Origin: Chitinophagaceae bacterium
GTDB taxonomy: Bacteria; Bacteroidota; Bacteroidia; Chitinophagales; Chitinophagaceae
NCBI GenBank assembly: GCA_020403425.1
Contig: JADBXR010000002.1
Span: 124,001 to 188,000 of the forward strand
Reading direction: 5' to 3'
Length of the DNA: 64,000 nucleotides
Position numbers and translations under genes: made by a program. The first letter of the stretch is position 1, and each line of letters opens with the position of its first letter. A model generated the notes under the pieces. That model was given only the letters and a program-made list of their open reading frames with translations. It ran no database searches and had not been told where the DNA came from. This document shows positions 41,384-49,904 of the stretch, piece by piece.

Positions 41384-44371
41384 CTAACCCCGCAGAGCCT
41401 GGTACAATACCTCCACGGTATGCAAGGCTTCTCTGCCTGTACCATCTTTTACCTGGTGCCGGCAACTGGTTCCCGGTGCAGCAATAAGGGTATCCGCCTG
41501 CTGTTGTCTGACGGTGGGAAACAATACCAGTTCGCCTATCTGCATGGAAATATCATAATGCTCTTTTTCAAAACCGAAAGAACCTGCCATACCACAACAG
41601 CCAGACGGAATGGTCTCAACTGTATAATGCTCAGGCAATGATAACATCTTAACGGATGCGGCCAGATTGGAAACCGATTTCTGCTGACAATGGCCGTGCA
41701 GTTTTACCAGCTTTTTCTCCCGGGTGAAAGCCTCTTTGGTGATATTGCCTTTTTCGATCTCCGCAGCTATGAATTCATCTATCAGGAAAACATGTTTGGA
41801 CATTTCCCTGGCGGCTTCCAGGTTATGGTCATATGCCAGATCGGGATATTCATCGCGGAAAGTAAGGATGGCAGAAGGCTCAATACCTATCAACGGCATA
41901 TCGGCAGACACCAGCGGCGCCAGTTGTTCAATATTCCGGTTGATGATCTGCTGCGCTTTTCTGACAAGACCTTTGGATAACCAGGTACGTCCGCTTTCTT
42001 CGTGCTTCGGTATCTCCACAGTATATCCCAGCTTTTCCAGTAACTGAATGGCGGTGATACCAATATGTGCATCATTGTAATTGGTGAACTCATCGCAGAA
42101 CAAAAACAGCTTACGTCCTGATGCGGGTATCGCTTTTTTACGATGTTTTGCATACCAGCTTCGCAAAGTGGTGTGCGACAGCGTGGGCATGGAACGTTTC
42201 TGTGCAAAACCGGAGAACCATTTTACCAGGCTGCCGGTAAGTGCATTGGTAACAAAGAAATTATAGAAAGAGGGAAACAGCGACCCCAGCCTGGCCGAAG
42301 TACTGAAATTAGCGATCAGTCTGGAGCGGAAAGGCACGCCGTGTATATCATAATACTGTTGCAGGAACTCTGCTTTCAGTTTGGCCATGTCCACATTCGA
42401 TGGACATTCCGATTTACAGGCCTTGCAACTCAGGCATAGATCCATCACTTCATAGATCTCCTGGTGATCAAAACGGTTCATCTTATCCGAACGTGTCAGG
42501 AACTCGCGTAAGATATTGGCCCGGGCACGGGTGGTATCTTTCTCATTTCTTGTGGCCATGAAGGAAGGGCACATGGTGCCTCCCGACAAATGTGTCTTGC
42601 GGCAATCACCCGAACCATTGCATTGCTCTGCATGCTGCAGGATATTCTGCTGGTGAAAACGGAAGATCGTTTTGAATTCGGGAGTGAACTGTCCTGGCTC
42701 ATACCGCAACATGGTGTTCATCGGTGGTGTGTCAACGATCTTGTTCGGGTTGAAGATATGCTGTGGGTCCCAGCATTCCTTGATCTGCTGCAGCAAACGA
42801 TAATTCTTCTCTCCCACCATCTGGCGAATGAATTCGCCGCGCAAACGGCCATCGCCATGTTCACCACTGAGCGAGCCCTGGTATTTTTTTACCAATGTGG
42901 CCACATCCGCCGCAATGGCCCGGAACAACCGGTTACCTTCCTCTGTCTTTAGGTTGATGATGGGCCGAAGATGCAGTTCACCCGAACCTGCATGTGCGTA
43001 GTGAACGGAATGCAGTCCATGCCGGGCAAGTATCTCATTGAACTCGCGGATATAGGCCGGCAGGTCATTTACGTCCACGGCCGTGTCTTCGATCACCGGT
43101 ACCGCCTTTTCATCACCCGGCAGGTTACCGAGTAAACCCAGTCCGGCTTTTCGAAGGGTCCAGATCTTTTTGGTATCGTCCCCGAACAGTACGGGAAAAT
43201 GATAGCCCAATCCTGCAGCACGCATCTCCGCTTCCACTTTTTCGGTAATGGCCAGTATCTCCTCGCGGGTATTGCGCAGGAACTCGATCACCAGTATGGC
43301 ACCGGGATCACCCTGTACAAAAAAACGGTTCTTGCGTTGTTCGATATTCTCCTTAGTGCATTCCAGGATATAATGATCGATCAGCTCACTGGCACTGGGA
43401 CGGTATTTCAGTCCGATCAGGTTGGCCCGCAATGACTCATCGATGGTATTGAAATGTACACACAATAACCCGGTCTCCCTCGGAGGCAGCGGCACCAGGT
43501 TCAGCTTGATCTCGGTAAGGAATGCCAGGGTACCTTCCGAACCTGCTATCAGTGAACAGAAATTAAAAGAGTCGCCACCGGCAGTAAAAGGTTCAGTATC
43601 CACCAACAGGTCTATGGCATAACCGGTGTTTCTTCTTTCCACAGATCTCTTGGGAAACTCTTTGCGGATCTCTACCTGGTTCTCATACTGACCCAGCAGA
43701 CTGCGGGTTTGGCGGTAGATCTTTCCTTCCAGTCCGGGCAGTTCACATTTTTCATGGAATGCCTCCACATCCAATTCACCAAAAACCGCTTCCGAACCAT
43801 CACTCAGGAATGCCTTTACTTCCAGCAGGTGCTCGCGGGTACTCCGGTACACCACTGAATTGGACCCGCAGGAGTTATTACCCACCATTCCCCCGATCAT
43901 AGCACGGTTCGCTGTTGAGGTTTCAGGACCAAAGTACAGACCATACGGCTTCAGAAAGAGATTCAGTTCATCACGTATCACACCCGGCTCCACTTTTACC
44001 CATTTTTCTTCCGGATTGATCTCCAATATCCGGTTACAATGACGTGATACATCCACAACGATCCCATTGCCCACCACCTGTCCGGCCAGAGAAGTGCCGG
44101 CAGTACGGGGGATCAGCGAGGTTTGGTTGACAGCAGCAAAAGCGATCAGTTTACGGATATCTTCCCGGGTACGAGGTATGGCCACGGCCAAAGGCATTTC
44201 GCGGTAAGCCGATGCATCGGTGGCATACAACGTGCGCATGGTAGTGTCAAAAAAAAGGTCACCTTCCAGTTGTTCAGAGAGAAGCTGCAGCTTTGCCTTC
44301 ATGGGAGCGATACGGTTTAAAAAATCAGCAGAGACCGTAAAAATACTTAATTCTCCCCGTAAGACACCCAT
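41384..44371 (-). CDS. FAD-linked oxidase / Fe-S / CCG-domain fusion oxidoreductase, second paralogue
   Basis: 995 residues; an alternative start is the ATG at 44302 (MKAKLQLLSEQLEGDLFFD). Same domain order as the neighbour: FAD_binding_4 (SLIPRTAGTSLAGQVVGNGIVVDVSRHCN), FAD-oxidase C (HYAHAGSGELHLRPIINL, SLSGEHGDGRLRGEF), a 4Fe-4S motif (CLSCKACKSECPSNVDM) and CCG modules (HGHCQQKS, PSGCCGMAGSFG). An inserted cysteine segment QCNGSGDCRKTHLSGGTMCPS lies between the two halves. The sequences have diverged well beyond recent duplication, so different substrates are likely. The start lies next to the stop codon of a bactofilin gene. Confidence 0.9.
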   Translation of the reverse strand: MGVLRGELSIFTVSADFLNRIAPMKAKLQLLSEQLEGDLFFDTTMRTLYATDASAYREMPLAVAIPRTREDIRKLIAFAAVNQTSLIPRTAGTSLAGQVVGNGIVVDVSRHCNRILEINPEEKWVKVEPGVIRDELNLFLKPYGLYFGPETSTANRAMIGGMVGNNSCGSNSVVYRSTREHLLEVKAFLSDGSEAVFGELDVEAFHEKCELPGLEGKIYRQTRSLLGQYENQVEIRKEFPKRSVERRNTGYAIDLLVDTEPFTAGGDSFNFCSLIAGSEGTLAFLTEIKLNLVPLPPRETGLLCVHFNTIDESLRANLIGLKYRPSASELIDHYILECTKENIEQRKNRFFVQGDPGAILVIEFLRNTREEILAITEKVEAEMRAAGLGYHFPVLFGDDTKKIWTLRKAGLGLLGNLPGDEKAVPVIEDTAVDVNDLPAYIREFNEILARHGLHSVHYAHAGSGELHLRPIINLKTEEGNRLFRAIAADVATLVKKYQGSLSGEHGDGRLRGEFIRQMVGEKNYRLLQQIKECWDPQHIFNPNKIVDTPPMNTMLRYEPGQFTPEFKTIFRFHQQNILQHAEQCNGSGDCRKTHLSGGTMCPSFMATRNEKDTTRARANILREFLTRSDKMNRFDHQEIYEVMDLCLSCKACKSECPSNVDMAKLKAEFLQQYYDIHGVPFRSRLIANFSTSARLGSLFPSFYNFFVTNALTGSLVKWFSGFAQKRSMPTLSHTTLRSWYAKHRKKAIPASGRKLFLFCDEFTNYNDAHIGITAIQLLEKLGYTVEIPKHEESGRTWLSKGLVRKAQQIINRNIEQLAPLVSADMPLIGIEPSAILTFRDEYPDLAYDHNLEAAREMSKHVFLIDEFIAAEIEKGNITKEAFTREKKLVKLHGHCQQKSVSNLAASVKMLSLPEHYTVETIPSGCCGMAGSFGFEKEHYDISMQIGELVLFPTVRQQQADTLIAAPGTSCRHQVKDGTGREALHTVEVLYQALRG

Positions 44372-44372
44372 A

Positions 44373-44837
44373 TCAGGTGATCAGGATCAGTTTCTGCGGC
44401 AGTGAGAAGTATTCTGCCTTTACTTTTTCGAGGTTCTCTTTCTTATTAAATAATTCGTAATATTCATCTACGTCGATACTGGTATTATCTTTATTCACAT
44501 ATACCGGCCCGGTAACCGAACTGGAAGCACCATTCTCGAACAAGGCAGTTCGAACAACACCATTCACAACGGCATCCTCATTAAGTACACATTTGTTTTT
44601 GCAGATCACATTGCCTTCGATCAGACCACCGATCACCACATCGTGACAAAGTATGTCGCCGTTCACGGAAGCTTTTTTGTCGATGATGACCTTATTGGTG
44701 CAAAAGATGATACCCTTGAAATCACCCTCGATGCGGATGGGGGAACTGGTTTTGATGATGCCGAAGTAAACACCACCAGAGACGACCTGCACGGCAGGTA
44801 ATATCTCATCGGGCTTTTCTGATTTTTTAAAAAGCAT
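44373..44837 (-). CDS. Bactofilin (polymer-forming cytoskeletal protein)
   Basis: 154 residues. A right-handed beta-helix made of short repeats (IRIEGDFKGIIFCTNKVIIDKKASVNGDILCHDVVIGGLIEGNVICKNKCVLNEDAVVNGVV), flanked by unstructured ends, which is the bactofilin (DUF583) pattern. Bactofilins form filaments at the membrane that shape cells or position enzymes. Its stop codon is next to the start of the second FAD/Fe-S gene. A second bactofilin is encoded divergently 181 bp away. Confidence 0.85.
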   Translation of the reverse strand: MLFKKSEKPDEILPAVQVVSGGVYFGIIKTSSPIRIEGDFKGIIFCTNKVIIDKKASVNGDILCHDVVIGGLIEGNVICKNKCVLNEDAVVNGVVRTALFENGASSSVTGPVYVNKDNTSIDVDEYYELFNKKENLEKVKAEYFSLPQKLILIT

Positions 44838-45018
44838 AGAATGGGTTCTGGATGATTGGACGAAGCATGAAGATAGGGAAAATGGGATACACCCTCACCA
44901 GTCCAGGTAATGTAATCGTTATTTCTTCAGAAGGGGGCTTTTAGCGCAGTTTTCATCAAAAAATATTGACTTTTCGTCATAAAATGTAATATTTTTACCC
45001 AATACCAAACTTTCCGCC

Positions 45019-45648
45019 ATGAACAAATTCCGGGAACAACTGCTGCACGATCCTAACTCCAGTTACAGCAGCCAGAGCGCCATTGACGACAAACAACTCT
45101 TCATTACCAGTTCTACCAATATTTCAGGTATCCTGGATTCTGAGAACGACATTACCCTGGATGGCAATTTCAATGGCGTACTATACAGCAAAAAAACGAT
45201 CAATATCACCCCTACCGGTATCATGCGCGGTGTGATCATCTGTAACGATATCAAAGTGGAAGGTGAATTCGAGGGGTCTATCTATGCGCTGAAAGTGAAC
45301 CTCTGCAAAGACTCGATCGTAAAAGGGAATATTCACTGTACCATCATCAATACCGAGATGAACCAGTATGTGGATGCCAATATCAAACTGTTAAGCCTGG
45401 AAACACCGGTTTTCGAGTCAAGTTCCAACGAACTCTTTGCCCAGCTGAAAGACACGTTTGGCAAGAATAATAAGGACAATAATTACCTGGCCATTTTCCA
45501 GGAAAAGCTGAATTCGATCAAGTCGTCCACCAAGTTCTATCACCAGACCATTTACGTGGAAAGCCGCCCGGAAACAAGCGGTTCCGGACAAGGCAATCAG
45601 GCTTCGGAGAACCAGGAGGGTGATGATTATATCGATTCCAATAACTGA
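45019..45648 (+). CDS. Bactofilin-like protein with extended C-terminus
   Basis: 209 residues. Residues 25-115 form the beta-helix (STNISGILDSENDITLDGNFNGVLYSKKTINITPTGIMRGVIICNDIKVEGEFEGSIYALKVNLCKDSIVKGNIHC). The C-terminal half is longer and polar, with a disordered acidic end (SGSGQGNQASENQEGDDYIDSNN). Divergent partner of the bactofilin at 44373. An AT-rich 181-bp spacer lies between them, including TTGACTTTTC and TAATATTTTTAC as possible promoter elements for this gene. Confidence 0.8.
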   Translation: MNKFREQLLHDPNSSYSSQSAIDDKQLFITSSTNISGILDSENDITLDGNFNGVLYSKKTINITPTGIMRGVIICNDIKVEGEFEGSIYALKVNLCKDSIVKGNIHCTIINTEMNQYVDANIKLLSLETPVFESSSNELFAQLKDTFGKNNKDNNYLAIFQEKLNSIKSSTKFYHQTIYVESRPETSGSGQGNQASENQEGDDYIDSNN

Positions 45649-45670
45649 CCGGTCATTTACCCATATTGAT

Positions 45671-45702
45671 AAAAAAGAGAAGGTGCCCCCTTCTCTTTTT
45701 TT
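45671..45702 (+). terminator. Rho-independent terminator of the plus-strand bactofilin gene
   Basis: Stem AAAAAAGAGAAGG / CCTTCTCTTTTTT with a 5-nt loop, 22 bp after the stop codon; T-tract follows. Confidence 0.9.
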
Positions 45703-45737
45703 ATGCCCGGAAGCAGCCGGATTTTATTTGACGGATA

Positions 45738-45780
45738 TGATTTGAATCACAATATGACAATTCTGTGACAAGTAGATTTG
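45738..45780 (+). promoter_or_regulatory. FNR-type box and promoter of the fasciclin gene
   Basis: TGATTTGAATCA (45738-45749) is a perfect TGAT-N4-ATCA box. The -7 element TAGATTTG lies at 45773-45780. Box centre to the end of the -7 box is 36.5 nt, which places the box near -41.5 if transcription starts about 5 nt after TTTG: class II activator geometry. Confidence 0.7.
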
Positions 45781-45811
45781 TTCTATCATCAACTCAGAAA
45801 AAACTGCGCAC

Positions 45812-46378
45812 ATGAAAAAGAAACTAATGGTTGTGGCCGGTTTCGCAATGCTGACGATCACGGCCTGCGAAAGCAAATCAGGAACAACAACAGAAACAGT
45901 CAGCACCACGGAACAAGTGGCTGTAGGACAATCCGGCGTACAGGATGAGTCTTCACAGAAAAATGTGGTACAGGTGGCCATTGGCAGCAAAGACCACACT
46001 ACCCTGGTAACTGCCGTTAAGGCTGCCGAACTGGTAGACGCACTGAGCAATGCCGGTCCGTTCACCGTATTTGCACCCACCAATGCCGCTTTCGACAAAT
46101 TACCTGCCGGTACGGTAGAAGGATTACTGAAACCTGAAAAGAAAGATGCATTGACCGACATTCTCCAATACCACGTATCAGTGGGTGTGTACAAAGCAGA
46201 ATCGCTGCAAGACGGGCAGGTGTTGGGTCAGGTAAACGGTGGCAATGTAACCGTAAGCGTAAAAGACGGCAAGATCATGCTGAACGGCACCGCTACCATC
46301 GTGGCTTCTATACCCGCCGCTAATGGCATCGTACACGTGATCGACGGTGTGCTATTGCCACCCCCAGCTAAGAATTAA
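45812..46378 (+). CDS. Fasciclin (FAS1) domain lipoprotein
   Basis: 188 residues. The N-terminus MKKKLMVVAGFAMLTITACESK has a lipobox (ITAC). A Thr/Val-rich spacer of about 40 residues precedes one FAS1 domain with the H1 and H2 motifs: NAGPFTVFAPTNAAFDKLPAGTVEGLL and GNVTVSVKDGKIMLNGTATIVASIPAANGIVHVIDGVLLP. FAS1 proteins take part in adhesion, but this one sits behind an FNR-type promoter next to the nos cluster. That suggests an envelope role under low oxygen or nitrogen oxides. The link is inferred from position and promoter. Confidence 0.88.
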   Translation: MKKKLMVVAGFAMLTITACESKSGTTTETVSTTEQVAVGQSGVQDESSQKNVVQVAIGSKDHTTLVTAVKAAELVDALSNAGPFTVFAPTNAAFDKLPAGTVEGLLKPEKKDALTDILQYHVSVGVYKAESLQDGQVLGQVNGGNVTVSVKDGKIMLNGTATIVASIPAANGIVHVIDGVLLPPPAKN

Positions 46379-46416
46379 TCATCATAACGTTTTGTTTACT
46401 TGTTTTTTTGAGCGAT

Positions 46417-46448
46417 AAGCATGGGTATTCTTACCCGTGCTTTTTTTT
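46417..46448 (+). terminator. Rho-independent terminator of the fasciclin gene
   Basis: AAGCA-T-GGGTA, loop TTCT, TACCC-G-TGC followed by eight T residues. The remaining spacer (46449-46652) shows only a CATGTG/CACATG pair and no gene. Confidence 0.85.
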
Positions 46449-46652
46449 GATCTGCTGTGACCTTTGATAAACCGTGAAGACAGGGTCCGGATACTGGATC
46501 TTATCAAAAGCGACCTGCTGAACAGTTTTACCGTAATTTTTTACGATCGAGGAGCAGCAGCATGTGATCATCCACATGTAACTGTTACGCTTTGCCGCTG
46601 ATCCCCCAGGATATCAGAAAAGCTTATCCGAAAACAGGTTGGTCCAAAATAC

Positions 46653-46681
46653 AAAAGCATGGATAGTGTCCATGCTTTTTG
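46653..46681 (-). terminator. Terminator at the end of the nos-truncated hemoglobin transcript
   Basis: Perfect stem AAAAGCATGGA / TCCATGCTTTT with a 5-nt loop. On the minus strand it ends in CTTTTGTATTTTGG. It lies 36 bp after the hemoglobin stop codon. Confidence 0.8.
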
Positions 46682-46717
46682 GTTGAATCATGGCCTTTCG
46701 GCCGGTGGCTATTGATT

Positions 46718-47113
46718 TCACATCAGTTTGTGCTCATTCCGGTATTGCAATATCTTCTCTTCCATGATGGCAGCGATACTGATGGCCCGCTGGCGGGCAA
46801 GCGATGCTTTTTCTCCCTCGAACAATTCATCCAGTGTTTCAATGAAGAGGTTTACCCAGCGGGCGAAATGTTTGCTATTGAGTGGTCGTATATGGTGCAG
46901 GTGTTTGTGCAGGTTCATGGGGTTACCCGAGTAAGAACCCGTATAAAAGAGTGCATTATCCCAGAAATCGTACATGATGGGCAGGTGTTTTTCCCAGTTC
47001 ATTTTAACGATATCTGAAAAGATAAAACCGATCACATCGTCGGATACCACTTTCTGGTAAAAATTATTCACCAGCAGTTCAATATCGGCTCGGTTCTCAA
47101 TATCACGTTTCAT
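46718..47113 (-). CDS. Group III truncated hemoglobin
   Basis: 131 residues from the ATG at 47113 (MKRDIENRADIELLVNNFYQKV). Group III features are visible: short A helix, VVSDDVIGFIFSD, WEKHLPIMYDFWDNALFYTGSYSGNPM (B/C and E helix region with aromatic pocket), the proximal histidine in LNSKHFARWVNLFIETLDELFEG, and the C-terminal helix. Truncated hemoglobins bind oxygen and nitric oxide and can dioxygenate NO. It lies 57 bp after nosY on the same strand and appears to be the last gene of the nos transcript, which fits protection from NO. Confidence 0.88.
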   Translation of the reverse strand: MKRDIENRADIELLVNNFYQKVVSDDVIGFIFSDIVKMNWEKHLPIMYDFWDNALFYTGSYSGNPMNLHKHLHHIRPLNSKHFARWVNLFIETLDELFEGEKASLARQRAISIAAIMEEKILQYRNEHKLM

Positions 47114-47170
47114 AAGATAGCAGGTTGATCTTGTACAATAGAGTAACACTGTTACCGGATGATGCCTGAA

Positions 47171-47938
47171 CTACAGGTCCTTCCGGTTGAAATTTCTTAC
47201 AGAAAGCCATACCGGTAACAGGATCCACACCAGCAATACGCTGAGGGAGATCACCATACCGGAAGCGGTCCCGAAAAAGTCTTTGAATATGGCACCGGTA
47301 TACCCCATCATGGCCGATACATCCAGTTGTAGCAGGATCAGTATCCGCGACAGGTCTATCGGATTCAGCGCGCTGATGCCAACCATGGCCTTCTCCAGTG
47401 GGTAATCTGCCAGCTGGAACAGGAGAAACAGTACCAGTCCATCAAAAAGTATGGAGAAATACACCCAGAGCATGATGGCCACACCGATGCCCTTGGCCTT
47501 GTCGCGGGTCCAGACAGCAGCCAGCATGGCAATGGCCACAAAGATCACGCTCAGCAACAAGCCAACACCGATCATCATTATCCCGGTAAGGTTGGCTTCG
47601 TATAGCAGTACAGGGATCCCTACTCCCACAAAAAAAGCAATGGAGAGTGATCCGGCCAGTCCCACGAACAGGCTGATCCAGATGGTCCTGCGCTTCAGCG
47701 GCTGGCTCACCAGCAGTTCTATGAACTCAGCACTGTTATAGACATAAATGGTGGAAAAAATGATACTGATCAGCGGCACCACCAGCAGCACGATATTCAG
47801 CAGGCTCAACAAGCCCTTGCTGCTATTATCTTCCAGGCTGAAAACGCTGAAAGAGGCCACCAGTAAAAAGAACAGGTACACCAATACTATGCGGTTGCGC
47901 AGGATATCTGCCATTACGTATTTGATGATCTTTTTCAT
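47171..47938 (-). CDS. nosY: NosY, ABC transporter permease of the nos cluster
   Basis: 255 residues with six membrane spans. ABC-2 type permease that works with NosF in maturation of the copper centre CuZ of nitrous oxide reductase, in the exchange of sulfur across the membrane. Typical segments are LVVPLISIIFSTIYVYNSAEFIELLVSQPLKRRTIWISLFVGLAGSLS (the EFIELLLAQPLKR-type coupling region). Its first codons overlap the end of nosF by 4 bp. Confidence 0.92.
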   Translation of the reverse strand: MKKIIKYVMADILRNRIVLVYLFFLLVASFSVFSLEDNSSKGLLSLLNIVLLVVPLISIIFSTIYVYNSAEFIELLVSQPLKRRTIWISLFVGLAGSLSIAFFVGVGIPVLLYEANLTGIMMIGVGLLLSVIFVAIAMLAAVWTRDKAKGIGVAIMLWVYFSILFDGLVLFLLFQLADYPLEKAMVGISALNPIDLSRILILLQLDVSAMMGYTGAIFKDFFGTASGMVISLSVLLVWILLPVWLSVRNFNRKDL

Positions 47939-48645
47939 AAAGCGGTGTTTAACATGACGTGAGCAATGGCTTTTGACAATTTCTCCTGACCGGTATCGGC
48001 CCGAAGTGCTTCAATGCTTTTGTGGAACCGAAGTTCACCATCCTGCATATAGATCACCTGCGTCACCAGGTCATCCAGCTCACTCAGTATGTGCGAGGTC
48101 ACCATCACCAGTTTGCCCTTCTTTTTTTCAGTGATGATCTTTTCCTTAAGTATTTCGGAAGCAACAGGATCCAGTCCTGCCGTGGGTTCATCCAATATCA
48201 ATACCTGCGGATCGAACAGAAATGCCATGCAGGCGCTTACTTTCTGGCGGGTGCCGCCCGAAAGGGTACGCATCCTTTTGTGTTTCAGCTTATCCAGTTC
48301 AAAAGCGGCCACCAGTTCCTCATCCATGGCGCCTTTGTGGCCACGGATATCCTTCATCATATCCAGCACATCCGCGATCCGCATATTATCGGGATAACGT
48401 CCTATCTGCGGCATATAACCGATATTATTCCGGTACTGCCAGTGATGCAGGATATTATTGCCATTGAAGGTGATAAAACCGCTATCGGGCACCACCATGC
48501 CCAGGATACTTTTGATGAGCGTGGTCTTGCCACTTCCATTCGGTCCGATCAAGGCAATACACTCACCTTTGTTACAGGTGACCGACACATTGTTCAGCGC
48601 TTGCAGTTTGCCGAATCTCTTGGAAACATTGCTGGCTATGATCAT
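47935..48645 (-). CDS. nosF: NosF, ABC transporter ATPase of the nos cluster
   Basis: 236 residues. Walker A is GPNGSGKTTLIKSILG, Q-loop in YMPQIGRYPDN, the ABC signature is LSGGTRQKVSACMAFLFDP, Walker B is VLILDEPTAGLDP, and the switch histidine is in MVTSHILSELDDL. The role is to power NosY in CuZ biogenesis. A 26-nt gap separates it from nosD, and it overlaps nosY by 4 bp. Confidence 0.93.
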   Translation of the reverse strand: MIIASNVSKRFGKLQALNNVSVTCNKGECIALIGPNGSGKTTLIKSILGMVVPDSGFITFNGNNILHHWQYRNNIGYMPQIGRYPDNMRIADVLDMMKDIRGHKGAMDEELVAAFELDKLKHKRMRTLSGGTRQKVSACMAFLFDPQVLILDEPTAGLDPVASEILKEKIITEKKKGKLVMVTSHILSELDDLVTQVIYMQDGELRFHKSIEALRADTGQEKLSKAIAHVMLNTAL

Positions 48646-48671
48646 ACGATAAGCTTTATCGGGTACAGTTC

Positions 48672-49904
48672 TTAAAAAAGTTTTTTCATCATGGGTTTGG
48701 TGTCCTTCAAGCCTTCCGGTGTCAGACTAGGGAACACTTTTTCCGTTTTATCCAGCAGCGATGTGATGAAACTCCGGAAAAGCAGCATGGCCGGCGGGTT
48801 TTTCTCGACGATCATCGAATACATGCTCACCGGCCGGTAGGGCACATCCCCTACCTGGTCCTTGTTCAGGTCGTAACCGTCGTATTTGTCCCAGTAATTC
48901 CCATTGAACGTATTCAGCACCAGAGACCCGTTGGTCCCCACATCGAATGTGTTCCCTATAAAATTATTCCGGGCCACTTCTATGTCCATACAACTGGCCT
49001 GTATCTTCAATCCCCAGCCATTGTTGCGGAACAGGTTCTTGGCCATACGTATACGGCTGGCACCTTCGAGGTAAATGCCGCTGGTATTCTTTACAAATGA
49101 ATTCCCTTCTATATGGCTGTCCGAGATCTCTTTCAACAGCAAACCATAGGCTGCATCGCCCCAGTTCTGTTCGAACGTATTCTGGTACATTTTAACGCCA
49201 TGCGAATACATGACGGCCACACCTGCGCCATTTCGTTCAAAATGATTGGAGAAATAAGTATCGTTATGTGAGAACATGAAATGCAGACCATACCGTATGT
49301 TCTTGAAGGATGTGTTCCGACGGATGATGGAGTTGGTCACAAATTCAAAATAGATGCCATCCCGGTGCCCACTGACGGTGTTGCCGATAATATGCATACT
49401 GTCACTTTTCCAGCAGTGTATGCCGTTACCACTCTGCTGCTCTTCCGTTGCGTAGGCCGTTAAACGGTTGTTCTCGATGGTGCAGTTCTTGCCGTATTGT
49501 GTATAGATACCGAAGAAAGTATCTTCCAGTATGTTGTTGCGGATCACCACATCGCGACTGTCATATATCTTGATACCGCCCATATCGTTGATACTGGACA
49601 CACCGGAATGCACTACCCGGAAACCATCCACCACTACCCCGTCCGCTTTGATGGAAATTACCTCATATTTCTTTTCACCATCCAGTACGGGATAACCGGC
49701 GCCTTTCAATACCAGCTTCTTATCAACAATGATGTTCTTCTCACGGTAAGTACCAGCAGAGACCCATACAGTGTCGCCGGCACGGGCCGCTTTGATGGCA
49801 GCCGTGATGGTTGGGTAATTACCTCCCTTGCCAACACGCAGTGTAGCGGCCGACAATGTAGCAGTGGCTCCCAGCAAAAACAATATGACAACTACGTACC
49901 TCAT
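48672..49904 (-). CDS. nosD: NosD, copper-processing periplasmic beta-helix protein
   Basis: 410 residues from the ATG at 49904 (MRYVVVILFLLGATATLSAATLRVGKGGNYPTITAAIKAARAGDTVWV). Signal peptide, then a right-handed parallel beta-helix with repeats such as NGIHCWKSDSMHIIGNTVSGHRDGIYFEFVTNSIIRRNTSFKNIRYGLHFMFSHNDTYFSNHFERNGAGVAVMYSHG. The WDKYDGYDLNKDQVGDVPYRPVSMYSMIVEKNPPAMLLFRS end is diagnostic for NosD. It helps build the CuZ site of NosZ. The ATG overlaps the stop codon of the upstream nosL fusion (ATGA). Confidence 0.94.
   Translation of the reverse strand: MRYVVVILFLLGATATLSAATLRVGKGGNYPTITAAIKAARAGDTVWVSAGTYREKNIIVDKKLVLKGAGYPVLDGEKKYEVISIKADGVVVDGFRVVHSGVSSINDMGGIKIYDSRDVVIRNNILEDTFFGIYTQYGKNCTIENNRLTAYATEEQQSGNGIHCWKSDSMHIIGNTVSGHRDGIYFEFVTNSIIRRNTSFKNIRYGLHFMFSHNDTYFSNHFERNGAGVAVMYSHGVKMYQNTFEQNWGDAAYGLLLKEISDSHIEGNSFVKNTSGIYLEGASRIRMAKNLFRNNGWGLKIQASCMDIEVARNNFIGNTFDVGTNGSLVLNTFNGNYWDKYDGYDLNKDQVGDVPYRPVSMYSMIVEKNPPAMLLFRSFITSLLDKTEKVFPSLTPEGLKDTKPMMKKLF

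Noticed and set aside
41206-41445. 80-codon upstream extension of the first FAD/Fe-S protein
   Set aside because: Not similar to the family start, Cys/Trp-rich, and a good ATG pair is present at 41205/41202. The 178-bp spacer shows no other feature.
47120-47145. FNR-like half-sites (TTGAT-CTTG-TACAA) upstream of the truncated hemoglobin
   Set aside because: Only the left half matches, and the expected -7 box at the fixed spacing would fall inside the hemoglobin gene.
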